From: Actinomycetota bacterium
GTDB taxonomy: Bacteria; Actinomycetota; Acidimicrobiia; Acidimicrobiales; MedAcidi-G1
Direction of reading: 5' to 3'
Assembly (NCBI GenBank): GCA_014381945.1
Contig: JACNKQ010000050.1
Coordinates: 1-33,167, forward strand
Length of the DNA stretch: 33,167 nt
The notes beneath the pieces are model-generated. The model searched no databases and was not told the origin of the DNA. It was given only the letters and a program-made list of their open reading frames with translations. Numbering within the stretch: position 1 is the first letter of the stretch; each line of letters opens with the position of its first letter. Of this stretch, positions 22,150-32,071 are shown one piece after another. The translations under genes were made by a program, and so were the position numbers.

Positions 22150-22782
22150 ATGACCGGAACCACGCTCACCGCCCGCCAGCAGCAGATACTCGAGCTCATC
22201 GATCGCCATACCCGAGAACGGGGGTACCCCCCGTCAGTACGCGAGATAGGCGACGAGGTCGGCCTCACGTCGCCTTCCACCGTCCACTCCCACCTGGGCA
22301 CCCTCCAGGACAAGGGCTACCTAAAGCGCGACCCCAGCAAGCCCCGGGCCATAGAGGTCTGCTTCGACGCGACCTCCGGCGCACCCGTACACCGTGGCAC
22401 CGTGTGCCACGTCCCGCTGGTCGGCGATGTCGCGGCCGGCACCGACGTGCTCGCCCACGAAAACATCGAGGAATCGGTCCCCCTGCCCGCCGAGTTCACC
22501 GGCGAAGGCGAGCTGTTCATGCTCCGGGTCCGCGGCGACTCCATGATCGACGCCGGCATCTTCGCCGGCGACTTCGTCGTCGTGCGGTCCCAGCCCACGG
22601 CCGACGATGGCGACCTGGTGGTGGCCGGCATCAACGGGGAGGAGGCCACCGTCAAACACTTACGGCGCGACGGCAGCCACATCGTGCTCCGGGCAGCCAA
22701 CCCCGACTTCCAGGACCTGCGCTACCCGGCCGACGAGGTATCGGTCTTCGGCCGCGTGGTCACCGTCCTGCGACGGCTCTGA
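22150..22782 (+). CDS. lexA: LexA repressor, SOS regulator
   Basis: A 210-residue repressor that cleaves itself when RecA filaments form. The N-terminal winged helix (LTARQQQILELIDRHTRERGYPPSVREIGDEVGLTSPSTVHSHL) binds DNA. The self-cleavage site is A96-G97 in VAAG, the nucleophile S131 in RGDSM, and the general base K169 in ATVKHL, all in the expected order. The start ATG 22150 agrees with the family N-terminus; the frame is open upstream, through the LexA boxes and the repeat region. Three LexA boxes upstream indicate autoregulation together with the LysM gene. It converges with dapE at a shared terminator. Confidence 0.98.
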   Translation: MTGTTLTARQQQILELIDRHTRERGYPPSVREIGDEVGLTSPSTVHSHLGTLQDKGYLKRDPSKPRAIEVCFDATSGAPVHRGTVCHVPLVGDVAAGTDVLAHENIEESVPLPAEFTGEGELFMLRVRGDSMIDAGIFAGDFVVVRSQPTADDGDLVVAGINGEEATVKHLRRDGSHIVLRAANPDFQDLRYPADEVSVFGRVVTVLRRL

Positions 22783-22821
22783 GCGCCGGTTCCCCCTCCC
22801 CCTCCGGGGGGTCGGCGCTCA
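22780..22821. terminator. Bidirectional terminator sharing the stop codons of lexA and dapE
   Basis: TGAGCGCCG (22780-22788) and CGGCGCTCA (22813-22821) form a perfect 9-bp stem, with an inner CCCCC/GGGGG stem. The first three bases of each arm, read on their own strands, are the TGA stop codons of lexA and of dapE. No T-tract follows on either side, so termination efficiency is uncertain. Confidence 0.65.
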
Positions 22822-23892
22822 GACGCCCCTCTCCAACAGCGCCCGCAGCGCCGCATGGACCGCCTCGAGCGAAGACCTGTCCAGGTGCTCGTCGGCCATG
22901 TGGGCAACCGTAGGGTCGCCCGGCCCCAGGTTCACCGCCGGCACCCCGTGCTCGCTGAAAAACGCCACATCGGTCCAGCCCAGCTTGGCCCGAACCTCCA
23001 GCCCCGACTGCTCCACGAGCCCCGCCATGAGCGGATGGCCGAGTCCGGGGGCGGCCGCCGGCCCGTGGTCCACAAGCTCGACCGAGTCACCGTCGTCGAG
23101 GAACGGTGCCAGGACCGCCCGAACATGGGCCTCGGCCTCGGTGCCGCTGCGGTCCGGTGCATAGCGGTGGTTGACCTGCAGCACCACCTCGTCGGGGACC
23201 ACGTTGCCAGAGATTCCGCCATCGACTGAGACGGCCTGCAGCGCCTCTCTGTAGCGGCAGCCATCGACCTCGGGCTCCCGGTGCCCGTAGGCCTCGAGCG
23301 CCACCAGGATGTCTCCGAGCCGGTGGATGGCGTTGCGACCCATCCACGGCCGCGCCGTGTGCGCCCGTATGCCCCCCAGCCGGACCTCGAAGCGCATCGT
23401 GCCCTGGCATCCCGCCTCGATCGCCCCGCCCGTCGGCTCGCCCAGGATCGCGACATCTCCTTCCAGCAGTTCGGGTGCCTCGGCGAACAACTCGGACAGC
23501 CCGCTGTGTTCGCGGGCGACCTCCTCACGGGCGTAGAACACGAACGTCACGTCCACCGCCGGCTCCGGAACGCTTCGGGCCAGCTCCAGCATCACGGCCA
23601 GCCCGCCCTTCATGTCGGCCGAACCCAAGCCCCACACAGTGTCGCCGTCGATGCGCGCACGCGTGCCGTCGGATCCGGCAGCCTCGGGAACCGTGTCGGT
23701 GTGCCCCGCCAGGATCAGCCGGTGTGAGCGACCGAGCCCGGTCCGGGCGACGAGGTTGTCACCGACCCGGTCGACGGTCAGTCCCGGAACGGCACGCAAC
23801 CCGGCCTCCAGGTGCGCCACGATGGCCGCCTCGTCGAAGCTCGCCGACGGGATGTCGACGAGTTCGGCAGCAAGGGCCAGGAGATCAGTCAT
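22819..23892 (-). CDS. dapE: Succinyl-diaminopimelate desuccinylase
   Basis: A 357-residue M20-family zinc amidohydrolase that removes succinate from N-succinyl-LL-diaminopimelate. Metal-site marks are GHTDTVP, where His is a ligand and Asp follows, the bridging Asp in GSADMKGG, and the catalytic Glu pair in YAREEV. EPTGG follows. The dimerisation lid domain sits in the middle (GCQGTMRFEVRLGGIRAHTARP). It is the last gene of the dap run, 21 nt after dapD. Other M20 peptidases look similar, but the dap context settles the role. Confidence 0.95.
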   Translation of the reverse strand: MTDLLALAAELVDIPSASFDEAAIVAHLEAGLRAVPGLTVDRVGDNLVARTGLGRSHRLILAGHTDTVPEAAGSDGTRARIDGDTVWGLGSADMKGGLAVMLELARSVPEPAVDVTFVFYAREEVAREHSGLSELFAEAPELLEGDVAILGEPTGGAIEAGCQGTMRFEVRLGGIRAHTARPWMGRNAIHRLGDILVALEAYGHREPEVDGCRYREALQAVSVDGGISGNVVPDEVVLQVNHRYAPDRSGTEAEAHVRAVLAPFLDDGDSVELVDHGPAAAPGLGHPLMAGLVEQSGLEVRAKLGWTDVAFFSEHGVPAVNLGPGDPTVAHMADEHLDRSSLEAVHAALRALLERGV

Positions 23893-23913
23893 GGTGGTGC
23901 CTCGGGCTGCGGC

Positions 23914-24735
23914 TCAGGTGGTGACGCCGTGGGTACGCAGGATCTCGGTCAGTGCCGACTTGTCGTGGCGCTCCCCCTCCTCGAGGCGACGCAGCACCAG
24001 GACGCAGGGCAACCCGAACTCGCCACCCGGGAACGACCTCGGGCGGGCAGCCTGCACGGCCACGCACCAGGGCGGAACCTCACCGCGACCCAGCTCCTCG
24101 CCGGTCTGGGCGTCGATGACCGGGATCGAGCCGGTGAGGACGGCGCCGGCGCCGAGCACCACGCCGTCGCCCACCCTGGCTCCCTCTGCCACGATGCAGC
24201 GACTTCCGATCAGGCACTCGTCGCCCACGACCACCGGGGTCGCATTGGCCGGTTCGAGCACTCCGCCGATGCCAACACCTCCCGAGAGGTGCACGTTGCG
24301 GCCGATCTGGGCGCACGAACCCACGGTGGCCCAGGTGTCGACCATGGTGCCGTCGCCCACGTAGGCGCCGATGTTGACAAAGCTCGGCATCAGCACCACA
24401 CCAGAGCCCTGATAGCTGCCCCAGCGGGCCATGGCCCCCGGCAGCACCCGCACGCCACGGGAGGCGAAGTCGCGTTTGAGCGGGATCTTGTCGACAAACT
24501 CGAAGGGGCCGACCTCGGTTGTCTCCATCCTGGCCTGCTTGAACAGCAGCAGGATTGCGAGTTTGAGCCACTCGTTGACGACCACGCTGCCGGGACCGGG
24601 TTCGGCCACGCGTGCCTCACCGCTGTCGAGTAGTTCGATCGCCTCGTGGATGGCGGCGTTGGCGTCGGCATCGTCGGAATCGAGGGATTCCCGGTTCGCC
24701 CAGAGCTGTTCTATGCGGTACTGCAGGTCGGACAT
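23914..24735 (-). CDS. dapD: 2,3,4,5-tetrahydropyridine-2,6-dicarboxylate N-succinyltransferase
   Basis: A 273-residue trimeric acyltransferase that succinylates tetrahydrodipicolinate from succinyl-CoA. The left-handed beta-helix is visible as hexapeptide-repeat turns from GAYVGDGTMVDTWATVGSCAQIGRNVHLSGGVGIGGVLEP onward, and VVVGDECLIGSRCIVAEGARVGDGVVLGAG continues it. The ORF reaches 24882, but the ATG at 24735 (MSDLQYRIEQL) matches the usual helical N-terminus. A 64-nt gap after dapC holds a short GGGAC/GTCCC hairpin, perhaps a minor attenuation site. It is followed by dapE. Confidence 0.95.
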   Translation of the reverse strand: MSDLQYRIEQLWANRESLDSDDADANAAIHEAIELLDSGEARVAEPGPGSVVVNEWLKLAILLLFKQARMETTEVGPFEFVDKIPLKRDFASRGVRVLPGAMARWGSYQGSGVVLMPSFVNIGAYVGDGTMVDTWATVGSCAQIGRNVHLSGGVGIGGVLEPANATPVVVGDECLIGSRCIVAEGARVGDGVVLGAGAVLTGSIPVIDAQTGEELGRGEVPPWCVAVQAARPRSFPGGEFGLPCVLVLRRLEEGERHDKSALTEILRTHGVTT

Positions 24736-24799
24736 GGTCGACAGGCTACCGACCGGCCCCCCTTCGATCGGGACGCTTTGTCCCCCGGGGAAGCCGGCG

Positions 24800-25927
24800 T
24801 CAGTAGCGGCGGACGCGTTCGGCGACGAGGTCCAGGCGGTCGTCGGTCGCCACGGCGGCGACGCGGACATGGCCGGTGCCACCCGGGCCGTAGAACTCGC
24901 CCGGGCTCACCACGATGCCCAGCGTCCCGGCCAGCCGGTTGATGAGGCCCCAGGCGTCACCATCCGGTGCCGCCACCCAGAGGTAGAAGCCGCCTGCCGG
25001 CAGGGTCGCCTCGATTCCCAGGTCGCCCAGGATTCCGGCGAGCAGTTCCAGGCGCCGGTGATAGCGGCCCGCCTGGGTCTCGACGTGGGCCTGATCGGAG
25101 AGCGCCGCAGTGCCGGCCGCCTGTGCAGGCCCGGGGATCATGAAGCCCTGGTGCTTGCGGACCTCGCGTAGGTAGTGGACCAGTTCGGTGTCGCCGGCGT
25201 AGTACCCGACCCGCAGGCCGGCCAGGTTCGAGCGCTTCGAGAGCGAGTGCACGGCAATCACCCCTTCGGAGCCGTGCTCGAGCACCGACCGGGCCGGGCC
25301 GTCCCAGGTGAACTCGACATAGCACTCGTCGCTCAGGACCGGAACGCCCCGATCCCTGCCCCACCCCGCTGCTGCTCCCAGGTCTTCGAGGGCACCGGCC
25401 GGGTTGCCCGGGGAGTTGACCCAGAGGCAGAGGGCACGACCGGCATCGGCCTCGTCTATGGCCGACAGGTCCAGGCGCCAGTCGGCGTCGAGCGGCACGG
25501 CAAGGGCACGGCATCCGGCCAGCTCGGCGCCCATGGCGTAGGGCGGGTAGGAGATCGCCGGGTAGAGGACCGTGTCCCGGGAAGGATCGCGGAGCCGCAG
25601 CACCTGGGGCAGGCCCGTGACGAGTTCCTTTGATCCGATGCAGGCGCCCACCTGTGCCGGCTCGAGCTTCACGTCGAGGCGACGGTCGAACCAGCCGCAG
25701 ACAGCATCCAGGAGGTCGGCGCTGCCGACCGAAGGCGGGTAGGAACGTGCAGTGTCGGTTGCGGCAGCCAGCGCATCGGCCACGACATCGGGCACCGGGT
25801 CGCACGGCGTGCCCACCGACAGGTCGACTGCGCCTCCGGGGAGGGCGCCTGCGACGGCGCGGGCCTCGTCGAGCAGGTCGTACGGGTAGGGCGGTGGCAC
25901 GAACCCGCCGGACCGTCCGGTGCTCAC
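24800..25927 (-). CDS. dapC: Succinyldiaminopimelate aminotransferase
   Basis: A 375-residue class I/II PLP aminotransferase that makes succinyl-diaminopimelate with glutamate as donor. The Schiff-base lysine is K231 in HSLSKRSNLAGLRVGY; NSPGNPAG (171-178) and DECYVEF (200-206) hold the cofactor. Length is typical of actinobacterial DapC. The start overlaps the hflX stop by 4 nt. It stands before dapD and dapE and downstream of dapF, so four steps of the succinylase branch are in this window. dapA and dapB are elsewhere. Confidence 0.92.
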   Translation of the reverse strand: MSTGRSGGFVPPPYPYDLLDEARAVAGALPGGAVDLSVGTPCDPVPDVVADALAAATDTARSYPPSVGSADLLDAVCGWFDRRLDVKLEPAQVGACIGSKELVTGLPQVLRLRDPSRDTVLYPAISYPPYAMGAELAGCRALAVPLDADWRLDLSAIDEADAGRALCLWVNSPGNPAGALEDLGAAAGWGRDRGVPVLSDECYVEFTWDGPARSVLEHGSEGVIAVHSLSKRSNLAGLRVGYYAGDTELVHYLREVRKHQGFMIPGPAQAAGTAALSDQAHVETQAGRYHRRLELLAGILGDLGIEATLPAGGFYLWVAAPDGDAWGLINRLAGTLGIVVSPGEFYGPGGTGHVRVAAVATDDRLDLVAERVRRY

Positions 25928-27315
25928 TTGGAATCCAGCACGATCGACCCGTCGCCTTCCTCGGCGAACTCGGCAAGGCGCCCCACCGAACCCTCGTCCA
26001 GGCGCACCCTCAGCCGCCAGCCGCGCTCGTCCGACGACTCGTCCAGGACCTCGCCCTCACGGTGGGCCATGGCGAGCGCATCGCCCCGGTCGAACGGCAC
26101 CACAAGGGACACGACCCGGGTGGAGGCCCGCAGCCGTCGGCCGATGGCGACCAGCAGGTCTTCGATCCCCTCGCCGGTCATCGCCGAGACCGCCACGGCG
26201 TCCTCCTCCCTGGCCGCCAGGCGGGTGGCTGCCACCGGATCGGCGTCGGCCTTATTGAAGGCGTAGAGCTCCGGAACCTCTTCGGCGCCAATCTCGCGCA
26301 GGACTCCACGGACAGCGTCGATGTCGCCGAACGGGTCGGGGGCGGAGGAATCCACGACATGGACCAGCAGGTCGGCGTCGACAACCACGTCCAGGGTCGT
26401 ACGGAACGCCTCGACCAGTTGGTGGGGCAACTTCCGGACGAAGCCGACCGTGTCTGTCATGAAGACCGCCTCACCGCCGGGCAGCTCGAGGCGCCGTGTC
26501 GTGGCATCGAGCGTGGCGAAGAGCCGGTCCTCGACGAGCACGCCGGCGTCGGTCATTCGGTTCAGGAGCGTCGACTTGCCGGCGTTGGTGTATCCGACGA
26601 TTGCCACCGACCGGTTGCTGGTGCGGCGGCGCCTCTTGGACTGGGTGGCCCGGTTCTGCCGCACGCCCACCAGGTCCCTTTCGAGCTTGCGGATCCGCCG
26701 CATGATGCGGCGCCGATCGACCTCGAGCTGGGTCTCGCCGGGGCCCCGGGTTCCGATGCCACCGGCCTGCTGGCTGAACGTGCGGCCCGAGCGGCGCAGG
26801 CGGGGCAGGCGGTAGCGGAGCTGTGCCAACTCGACCTGTGTGCGGCCCGCCAGGCTGCTGGCGTTCTGGGCGAAGATGTCGAGGATCACAGCGGTGCGAT
26901 CCAGCGCCGACCTCTTCAGGATCGTCTCGAGGTTGCCCTGCTGGGCCGGGGTGAGCTCGTTGTCGAACACGACGGTGTCGGCGTCGTGGTGCTCGGAGAG
27001 GTCGCGTATTTCGGTGGCCTTGCCGCTGCCGACGTACGTGGCGATGTCTGGGGCATCGCGGTGCTGGAGCACCCTGGCCACGGGGTCGGCTCCGGCCGTG
27101 TCGACCAGGCGGGCCAGTTCGTCCATCGAGGCGTCGACCTCGTCGGGGTCTTCTCGGCCCAGTGCCACACCCGCCAGCACGATGCGCTCACGGAACGCAC
27201 GGTCGATGAGGCCGCTGCCGGCACCACCGAACTCGCCGAAGGCGCCCCGGTGCGACGCCTCGCCTGGAGCTTCTGGATCGCCTTCGACGGGTTCCTTCGG
27301 AAAGTCGTCACCCAC
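25924..27315 (-). CDS. hflX: GTPase HflX
   Basis: A 463-residue ribosome-associated GTPase that splits stalled ribosomes. The N-terminal HflX domain carries YVGSGKATEI and the NELTPAQQGNLE block; the linker includes the GRTQVELAQLRYRLPRL helix and QQAGGIGTRGPGETQLE. The G domain has G1 GYTNAGKST, G3 DTVGFVRKLPHQLVEAF, and the G4-like FNKAD. The start GTG overlaps the dapF stop by 8 nt (GTGGGTGA), the end overlaps dapC. Its place between dapF and dapC is typical of the actinobacterial recA-lexA neighbourhood, where it often follows dapF. Confidence 0.96.
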   Translation of the reverse strand: MGDDFPKEPVEGDPEAPGEASHRGAFGEFGGAGSGLIDRAFRERIVLAGVALGREDPDEVDASMDELARLVDTAGADPVARVLQHRDAPDIATYVGSGKATEIRDLSEHHDADTVVFDNELTPAQQGNLETILKRSALDRTAVILDIFAQNASSLAGRTQVELAQLRYRLPRLRRSGRTFSQQAGGIGTRGPGETQLEVDRRRIMRRIRKLERDLVGVRQNRATQSKRRRRTSNRSVAIVGYTNAGKSTLLNRMTDAGVLVEDRLFATLDATTRRLELPGGEAVFMTDTVGFVRKLPHQLVEAFRTTLDVVVDADLLVHVVDSSAPDPFGDIDAVRGVLREIGAEEVPELYAFNKADADPVAATRLAAREEDAVAVSAMTGEGIEDLLVAIGRRLRASTRVVSLVVPFDRGDALAMAHREGEVLDESSDERGWRLRVRLDEGSVGRLAEFAEEGDGSIVLDSK

Positions 27316-28111
27316 GTCCGACCTCGTGCTCCCCGATGTGGACCGACGGACCGGTCAGCCGGATCGTTTCGGCCAGTTCGACGACGGCGCTGCCGCCCGG
27401 CATGCGCACCTCGACCCGGTCGCCTACGAACCCCCACGAATGCGCCATGTGGGCGGCAGCACAGGCACCGCTGCCGCAGGCCTTCGTGAGACCGGCGCCC
27501 CGTTCCCACGGCCGCAGTCGGATCGTGGCCCGGTCGAGGACCTGCACCAGGTGGACGTTGCACCCCTCAGGTTCGAAGAACGCCTCGACGGCCGGACCCA
27601 CGGCCCCCAGGTCCACGGCATCGACATCGTCGACCTCGATGACCAGATGCGGGTTCCCCATGTCGACGGAACCACTGCGGCCCGACGTCGGACCGCCGAG
27701 GTCGATAACCAGACGGTCGATGCCGGGACCCTGCCCGGCGGAACCCATGTCGACGGTTGCCGTGACCTCGGTGTCGTCGGGACCGCCCACGACGACGACC
27801 CGGCGCCTTCCGGCTGCCGTGTCGACGGTCAGGTCGAGATCCGTGGCACCGGTGGCCCGTGCGACGGCCTGCCCGAAGCAGATCAGGCCGTTTCCGCTCA
27901 CCTCGGCATGGCTGCCGTCGCTGTTGACCAGCGTGAAGTTGAGGCCCTCTGCGGAGCCGACCCACGGCGTGCCGAAGACGAGGCCGTCTGCGCCGATGCC
28001 GCTGACGCGGTCGCACAGGCTCCGCGCCAGGTCGGAGGCGTCGGACGGCACCCCGTGGACGAGCGCCACGAGGAAGTCGTTGCCGAGGCCGTGGTGGTGG
28101 GTCAGGTGCAC
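27308..28111 (-). CDS. dapF: Diaminopimelate epimerase, first catalytic Cys replaced by Ser
   Basis: A 267-residue PLP-independent epimerase that turns LL- into meso-diaminopimelate. The opening HHHGLGNDFL, the block NSDGSHAEVSGNGLICFG (63-80) and ERGAGLTKACGSGACAAA (203-220) define the family. In known DapF proteins two cysteines (in CGNG and ACGxG) take and give the proton. Here the first is S72, while the second, C212, is kept; a Cys at 78 is six residues on but not at the catalytic place. Ser/Cys pairs occur in related proline-racemase-fold enzymes, so activity is possible. The start is GTG 28111, chosen by the family N-terminus. It lies between miaA and hflX. Confidence 0.93.
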   Translation of the reverse strand: MHLTHHHGLGNDFLVALVHGVPSDASDLARSLCDRVSGIGADGLVFGTPWVGSAEGLNFTLVNSDGSHAEVSGNGLICFGQAVARATGATDLDLTVDTAAGRRRVVVVGGPDDTEVTATVDMGSAGQGPGIDRLVIDLGGPTSGRSGSVDMGNPHLVIEVDDVDAVDLGAVGPAVEAFFEPEGCNVHLVQVLDRATIRLRPWERGAGLTKACGSGACAAAHMAHSWGFVGDRVEVRMPGGSAVVELAETIRLTGPSVHIGEHEVGRG

Positions 28112-28163
28112 GGCGCCATTCTCGCCCACAGGCGATCCGCCACCGCGCCCGGTTCCGCTCCGT

Positions 28164-29090
28164 TCATGCTGCGCACCCATCGAAGGCCGCGAGCAGGTCG
28201 TCAAGTACGTCCATCGGCTCGTCGTCCACGTCGAGCCACGTGATTCGGGGATCCCGCCGGAACCACCTCTCCTGTCGGCGGGCGAACCGCCGCGTGGCGG
28301 CCACCGCCTCCTCCACAGCCTCGTCGAGCGTGCACTCGCCACGCAGGTGCCCCGCCAGTTCCCGATAGCCGAGCGCCTGGGCGGCGGTCTGCGACAGTCC
28401 ATCGGATTCGACCAGAAGGCCGGAAACCTCGTCGAGGAACCCATCTTCCATCATCCGGTTGAACCGTTCGGCTATGCGCCGGTCCAGCAACGCACGCTGT
28501 ACCCGGAGACCGACCTGCGTGAACGGGGTCTCGGGGTACTCCTCGAGGCCCGGCCCGAACGACGAGAAAGGCCGCCCGGCTCCCAGCGTGACCTCCAGCG
28601 CCCGGATCACCCGCCTGCGGTTCGTCGGCTCCATGCGGCCCGCCGCCACCGGATCCGAATCCATGAGGCGTCGATGCAGGTCCAGCGTGTCGGGCTCTGC
28701 CTCGAGTTCGGACCGCACCTCCCCGTAGCGGCCCGGGATCTCGAGATCGTCGACGACGGACCGGATGTGGAGCCCGGTGCCACCGACCAGGACCGCCCGG
28801 CTGCCCCGACCCGTGATCTCGCCCAAGGCAGCCAGCGCCGCCGCCTGGAACATCGTGACCGTGAACTCGTCGGAGGGGTCCGCCAGGTCCAGGAGGTGGT
28901 GTGGAACCTCGGCACGCAACTCCGTAACCGGCGTGGCCGTGCCGATGTCCATGCCCCGGTAGACGGCCATGGAGTCCATCGACACCAGCTCTACCCCCGG
29001 GCGCCTGCGGGCGACCTCGAGCGCCAGCGTCGACTTGCCCGATGCGGTGGCCCCGATCAGGACCAGGTGGCCGTTGGCGTGGTCTGGCAC
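28164..29090 (-). CDS. miaA: tRNA dimethylallyltransferase
   Basis: A 308-residue enzyme that adds the dimethylallyl group to A37 of tRNAs that read UNN codons. The P-loop GATASGKST (13-21), DSMAVYRGMDIGTA, HHLLDLADPSDEFTVTMF and VGGTGLHIRSV are family signatures, and TNRRRVIRALEV and ALGYRELAGHLRG lie in the second half. The start is taken as GTG 29090, 16 nt after the miaB stop; the preceding open codons belong to miaB in another frame. It works before MiaB, which adds the methylthio group, and the two are adjacent. Confidence 0.95.
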   Translation of the reverse strand: MPDHANGHLVLIGATASGKSTLALEVARRRPGVELVSMDSMAVYRGMDIGTATPVTELRAEVPHHLLDLADPSDEFTVTMFQAAALAALGEITGRGSRAVLVGGTGLHIRSVVDDLEIPGRYGEVRSELEAEPDTLDLHRRLMDSDPVAAGRMEPTNRRRVIRALEVTLGAGRPFSSFGPGLEEYPETPFTQVGLRVQRALLDRRIAERFNRMMEDGFLDEVSGLLVESDGLSQTAAQALGYRELAGHLRGECTLDEAVEEAVAATRRFARRQERWFRRDPRITWLDVDDEPMDVLDDLLAAFDGCAA

Positions 29091-29106
29091 CGCTGTCGGT
29101 CCGGAC

Positions 29107-30609
29107 TCAGGCCGAGGCGACCGGTATACGGCGGCGATGTCGCGGCGCCGTCGTGATCTCGAGCAGTTCGCCGTACAGGTAGTGGGTGCCGGCACCCGTG
29201 ATCCGCACCTCGGCGTAGGCGCCTGTACGCAGGCCGTCGGAACGGGGCACGTGAACCAGCTTGTTCTGGCGGGTGCGTCCGGTGACCTTGTCGGGCTCGC
29301 GCTTGGAGGGCCCCTCGACCAGGATCTCCTCGATGCGTCCAATCCTTCCCTTGTGACGACGAGCAGACGAACGGCGCAGGACCCGATGTAACCGCTCGAA
29401 CCGTTCGACGCATACGGCGTGGTCCACGAACTCGTGCGCACGGTCGGCTGCCTCGGTGCCGGGCCTGGGCGAGAACACGAAGGCGAATGCCGAGTCGTAT
29501 TCGGCTTCGGCGACAACCTCCAGGGTCGCCTCGAAGTCGTCCTCGGTCTCGCCCGGGAATCCGACGATCACATCGGTCGAGACGGCCAGGTCGTCGATGC
29601 CGGCCCGGGCGGCGGCCAGACGGTCGAGGTAGCGCTGGGCGGTGTAGCCACGGTGCATGGCGGCCAGCACCCGGTCGCTGCCCGACTGCAGCGGCAGGTG
29701 CAGGTGTTCGCACACCGACGGGGTCTCGGCCATGGCGCAGATGGTCTCCGGGCGGAGGTCCTTGGGATGAGGGCTCGTGTAGCGGACACGTCCGATGCCA
29801 TCGACGGCACCTACCTCGCGCAGGAGGTCGGCGAACAGCGGGCGGGGGCGACGGCGACCCTCCCGAACCCATCGTTCGCCGGCCTCGAAGGCATCGGCAG
29901 GCCCGGCGTCGATCGACCGCAACCTGCTGGTGAGGTCGCGGCCGTAGGAGTTGACGTTTTGACCCAGCAACGTGACCTCGGTGACCCCGTCTGCAGCGAG
30001 GTCCTCGACCTCGGCCACCAGTTCGCCGAAGGGTCGGCTGATCTCTGGGCCCCGCACTGCCGGGACGATGCAGAAGGCACACGAATTGTCACAACCGACC
30101 TGGATGGTGACCCAGGCGGTGTGGTCGGCGTCTCGCCTGGTCGGCAGCGCCGACGGGAACGCGTCGGCATCATCGCGCACGGTCTCTTCGAGGATCTCCA
30201 TTACGGGGCCGTGCCTACGGGCGTGGGCCAGCAACTCGGTGGCACGGTTGACGTTGTGGGTGCCGAACACGACATCGACATGGGCTGCCCGTTCCTGTAT
30301 GAGTTCACGGTCCTTCTGGGCGAGACAGCCGGCCACGGCGACCTGCAGGCCCGGTCGCTCTTCCTTGAGGGCCTTGAGGTTGCCCAGGGCGCCGTAGAGC
30401 CTGTTGTCGGCGTTCTCCCGGATGCAGCAGGTGTTGAGCACGATGACGTCGGCGTCGGCCTCTGAGGCGGCTTCGACCATCCCGTCGGCCTCGAGGAGGC
30501 CGGCGATCCGCTCGCTGTCGTGCACGTTCATCTGGCACCCGTAGGTCCGCACCGCATAGGTGCGGGCGGGGGAGACGGATTCGGGTGCGTCCGTTTGCGT
30601 GGGATCCAC
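29107..30609 (-). CDS. miaB: tRNA-i6A37 methylthiotransferase
   Basis: A 500-residue radical-SAM enzyme that makes ms2i6A from i6A at tRNA position 37. The N-terminal UPF0004 domain has the three cluster cysteines in YGCQMN, NTCCIR and AGCLAQ. The radical SAM motif CDNSCAFC binds the second cluster. The C-terminal TRAM domain includes KVTGRTRQNKLVHV. The start ATG 30609 agrees with the family. A 100-nt gap separates it from recA. In many actinobacteria recX sits in this gap and here it does not. Confidence 0.97.
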   Translation of the reverse strand: MDPTQTDAPESVSPARTYAVRTYGCQMNVHDSERIAGLLEADGMVEAASEADADVIVLNTCCIRENADNRLYGALGNLKALKEERPGLQVAVAGCLAQKDRELIQERAAHVDVVFGTHNVNRATELLAHARRHGPVMEILEETVRDDADAFPSALPTRRDADHTAWVTIQVGCDNSCAFCIVPAVRGPEISRPFGELVAEVEDLAADGVTEVTLLGQNVNSYGRDLTSRLRSIDAGPADAFEAGERWVREGRRRPRPLFADLLREVGAVDGIGRVRYTSPHPKDLRPETICAMAETPSVCEHLHLPLQSGSDRVLAAMHRGYTAQRYLDRLAAARAGIDDLAVSTDVIVGFPGETEDDFEATLEVVAEAEYDSAFAFVFSPRPGTEAADRAHEFVDHAVCVERFERLHRVLRRSSARRHKGRIGRIEEILVEGPSKREPDKVTGRTRQNKLVHVPRSDGLRTGAYAEVRITGAGTHYLYGELLEITTAPRHRRRIPVASA

Positions 30610-30709
30610 ACCGAACAGGCTACGGGCCGGCTGCTACGCCGGGTGTCGGACGCCGGGTGCAGGCAGGCCGCCCTTCGGGGCCGGGCGCCGGCCTACCCGG
30701 TGATCTGCG

Positions 30710-31876
<1,167 letters not shown>

Positions 31877-31895
31877 CGTGTGCTCCGTTCCTTCG

Positions 31896-31910
31896 CCGGG
31901 ATATTCCCGG
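31896..31910 (-). other. Small hairpin in the recA leader
   Basis: CCGGGA-TAT-TCCCGG is a perfect 6-bp stem with a 3-nt loop, just before the recA ribosome binding site (GGAACGGAG). It might limit ribosome access or stabilise the mRNA. The recA leader is about 130 nt long and no other clear structure was seen. Confidence 0.4.
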
Positions 31911-32011
31911 TTCTGTTGGCGTGGTGGATCTGTCTGATCGATTGGGGGTGACCCTACGAAGGGGGTGTGACAGTGGGTTCGGGTGGACCCTCCGGTGGCC
32001 CGAATGACAAC

Positions 32012-32041
32012 AGTGTAAGTGCGAACAGACGTTCGATGCAA
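32012..32041 (-). promoter_or_regulatory. recA promoter
   Basis: TTGCAT (32041-32036) and TACACT (32017-32012) are 18 bp apart; the start site would be near 32005. The LexA box occupies the spacer. Confidence 0.65.
32023..32034. promoter_or_regulatory. LexA box of recA
   Basis: CGAACAGACGTTCGA (32022-32036) fits the same GAAC-N4-GTTC consensus as the three lexA boxes. It lies between the -35 and -10 of recA and about 26 bp from the msrB -10, so msrB might also feel it. Confidence 0.9.
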
Positions 32042-32059
32042 GCATTTCCGACAATCCGG

Positions 32060-32065
32060 TACCGT
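32060..32065 (+). promoter_or_regulatory. -10 box of leaderless msrB transcript
   Basis: TACCGT ends 6 nt before the msrB ATG and there is no ribosome binding site between. A -35 is not obvious. Confidence 0.45.
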
Positions 32066-32071
32066 CCGGGC

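Noticed and set aside
30610-30709. A short recX or small gene in the recA-miaB gap
   Set aside because: The 100 bases contain no open frame resembling RecX and only weak GC-rich dyads.
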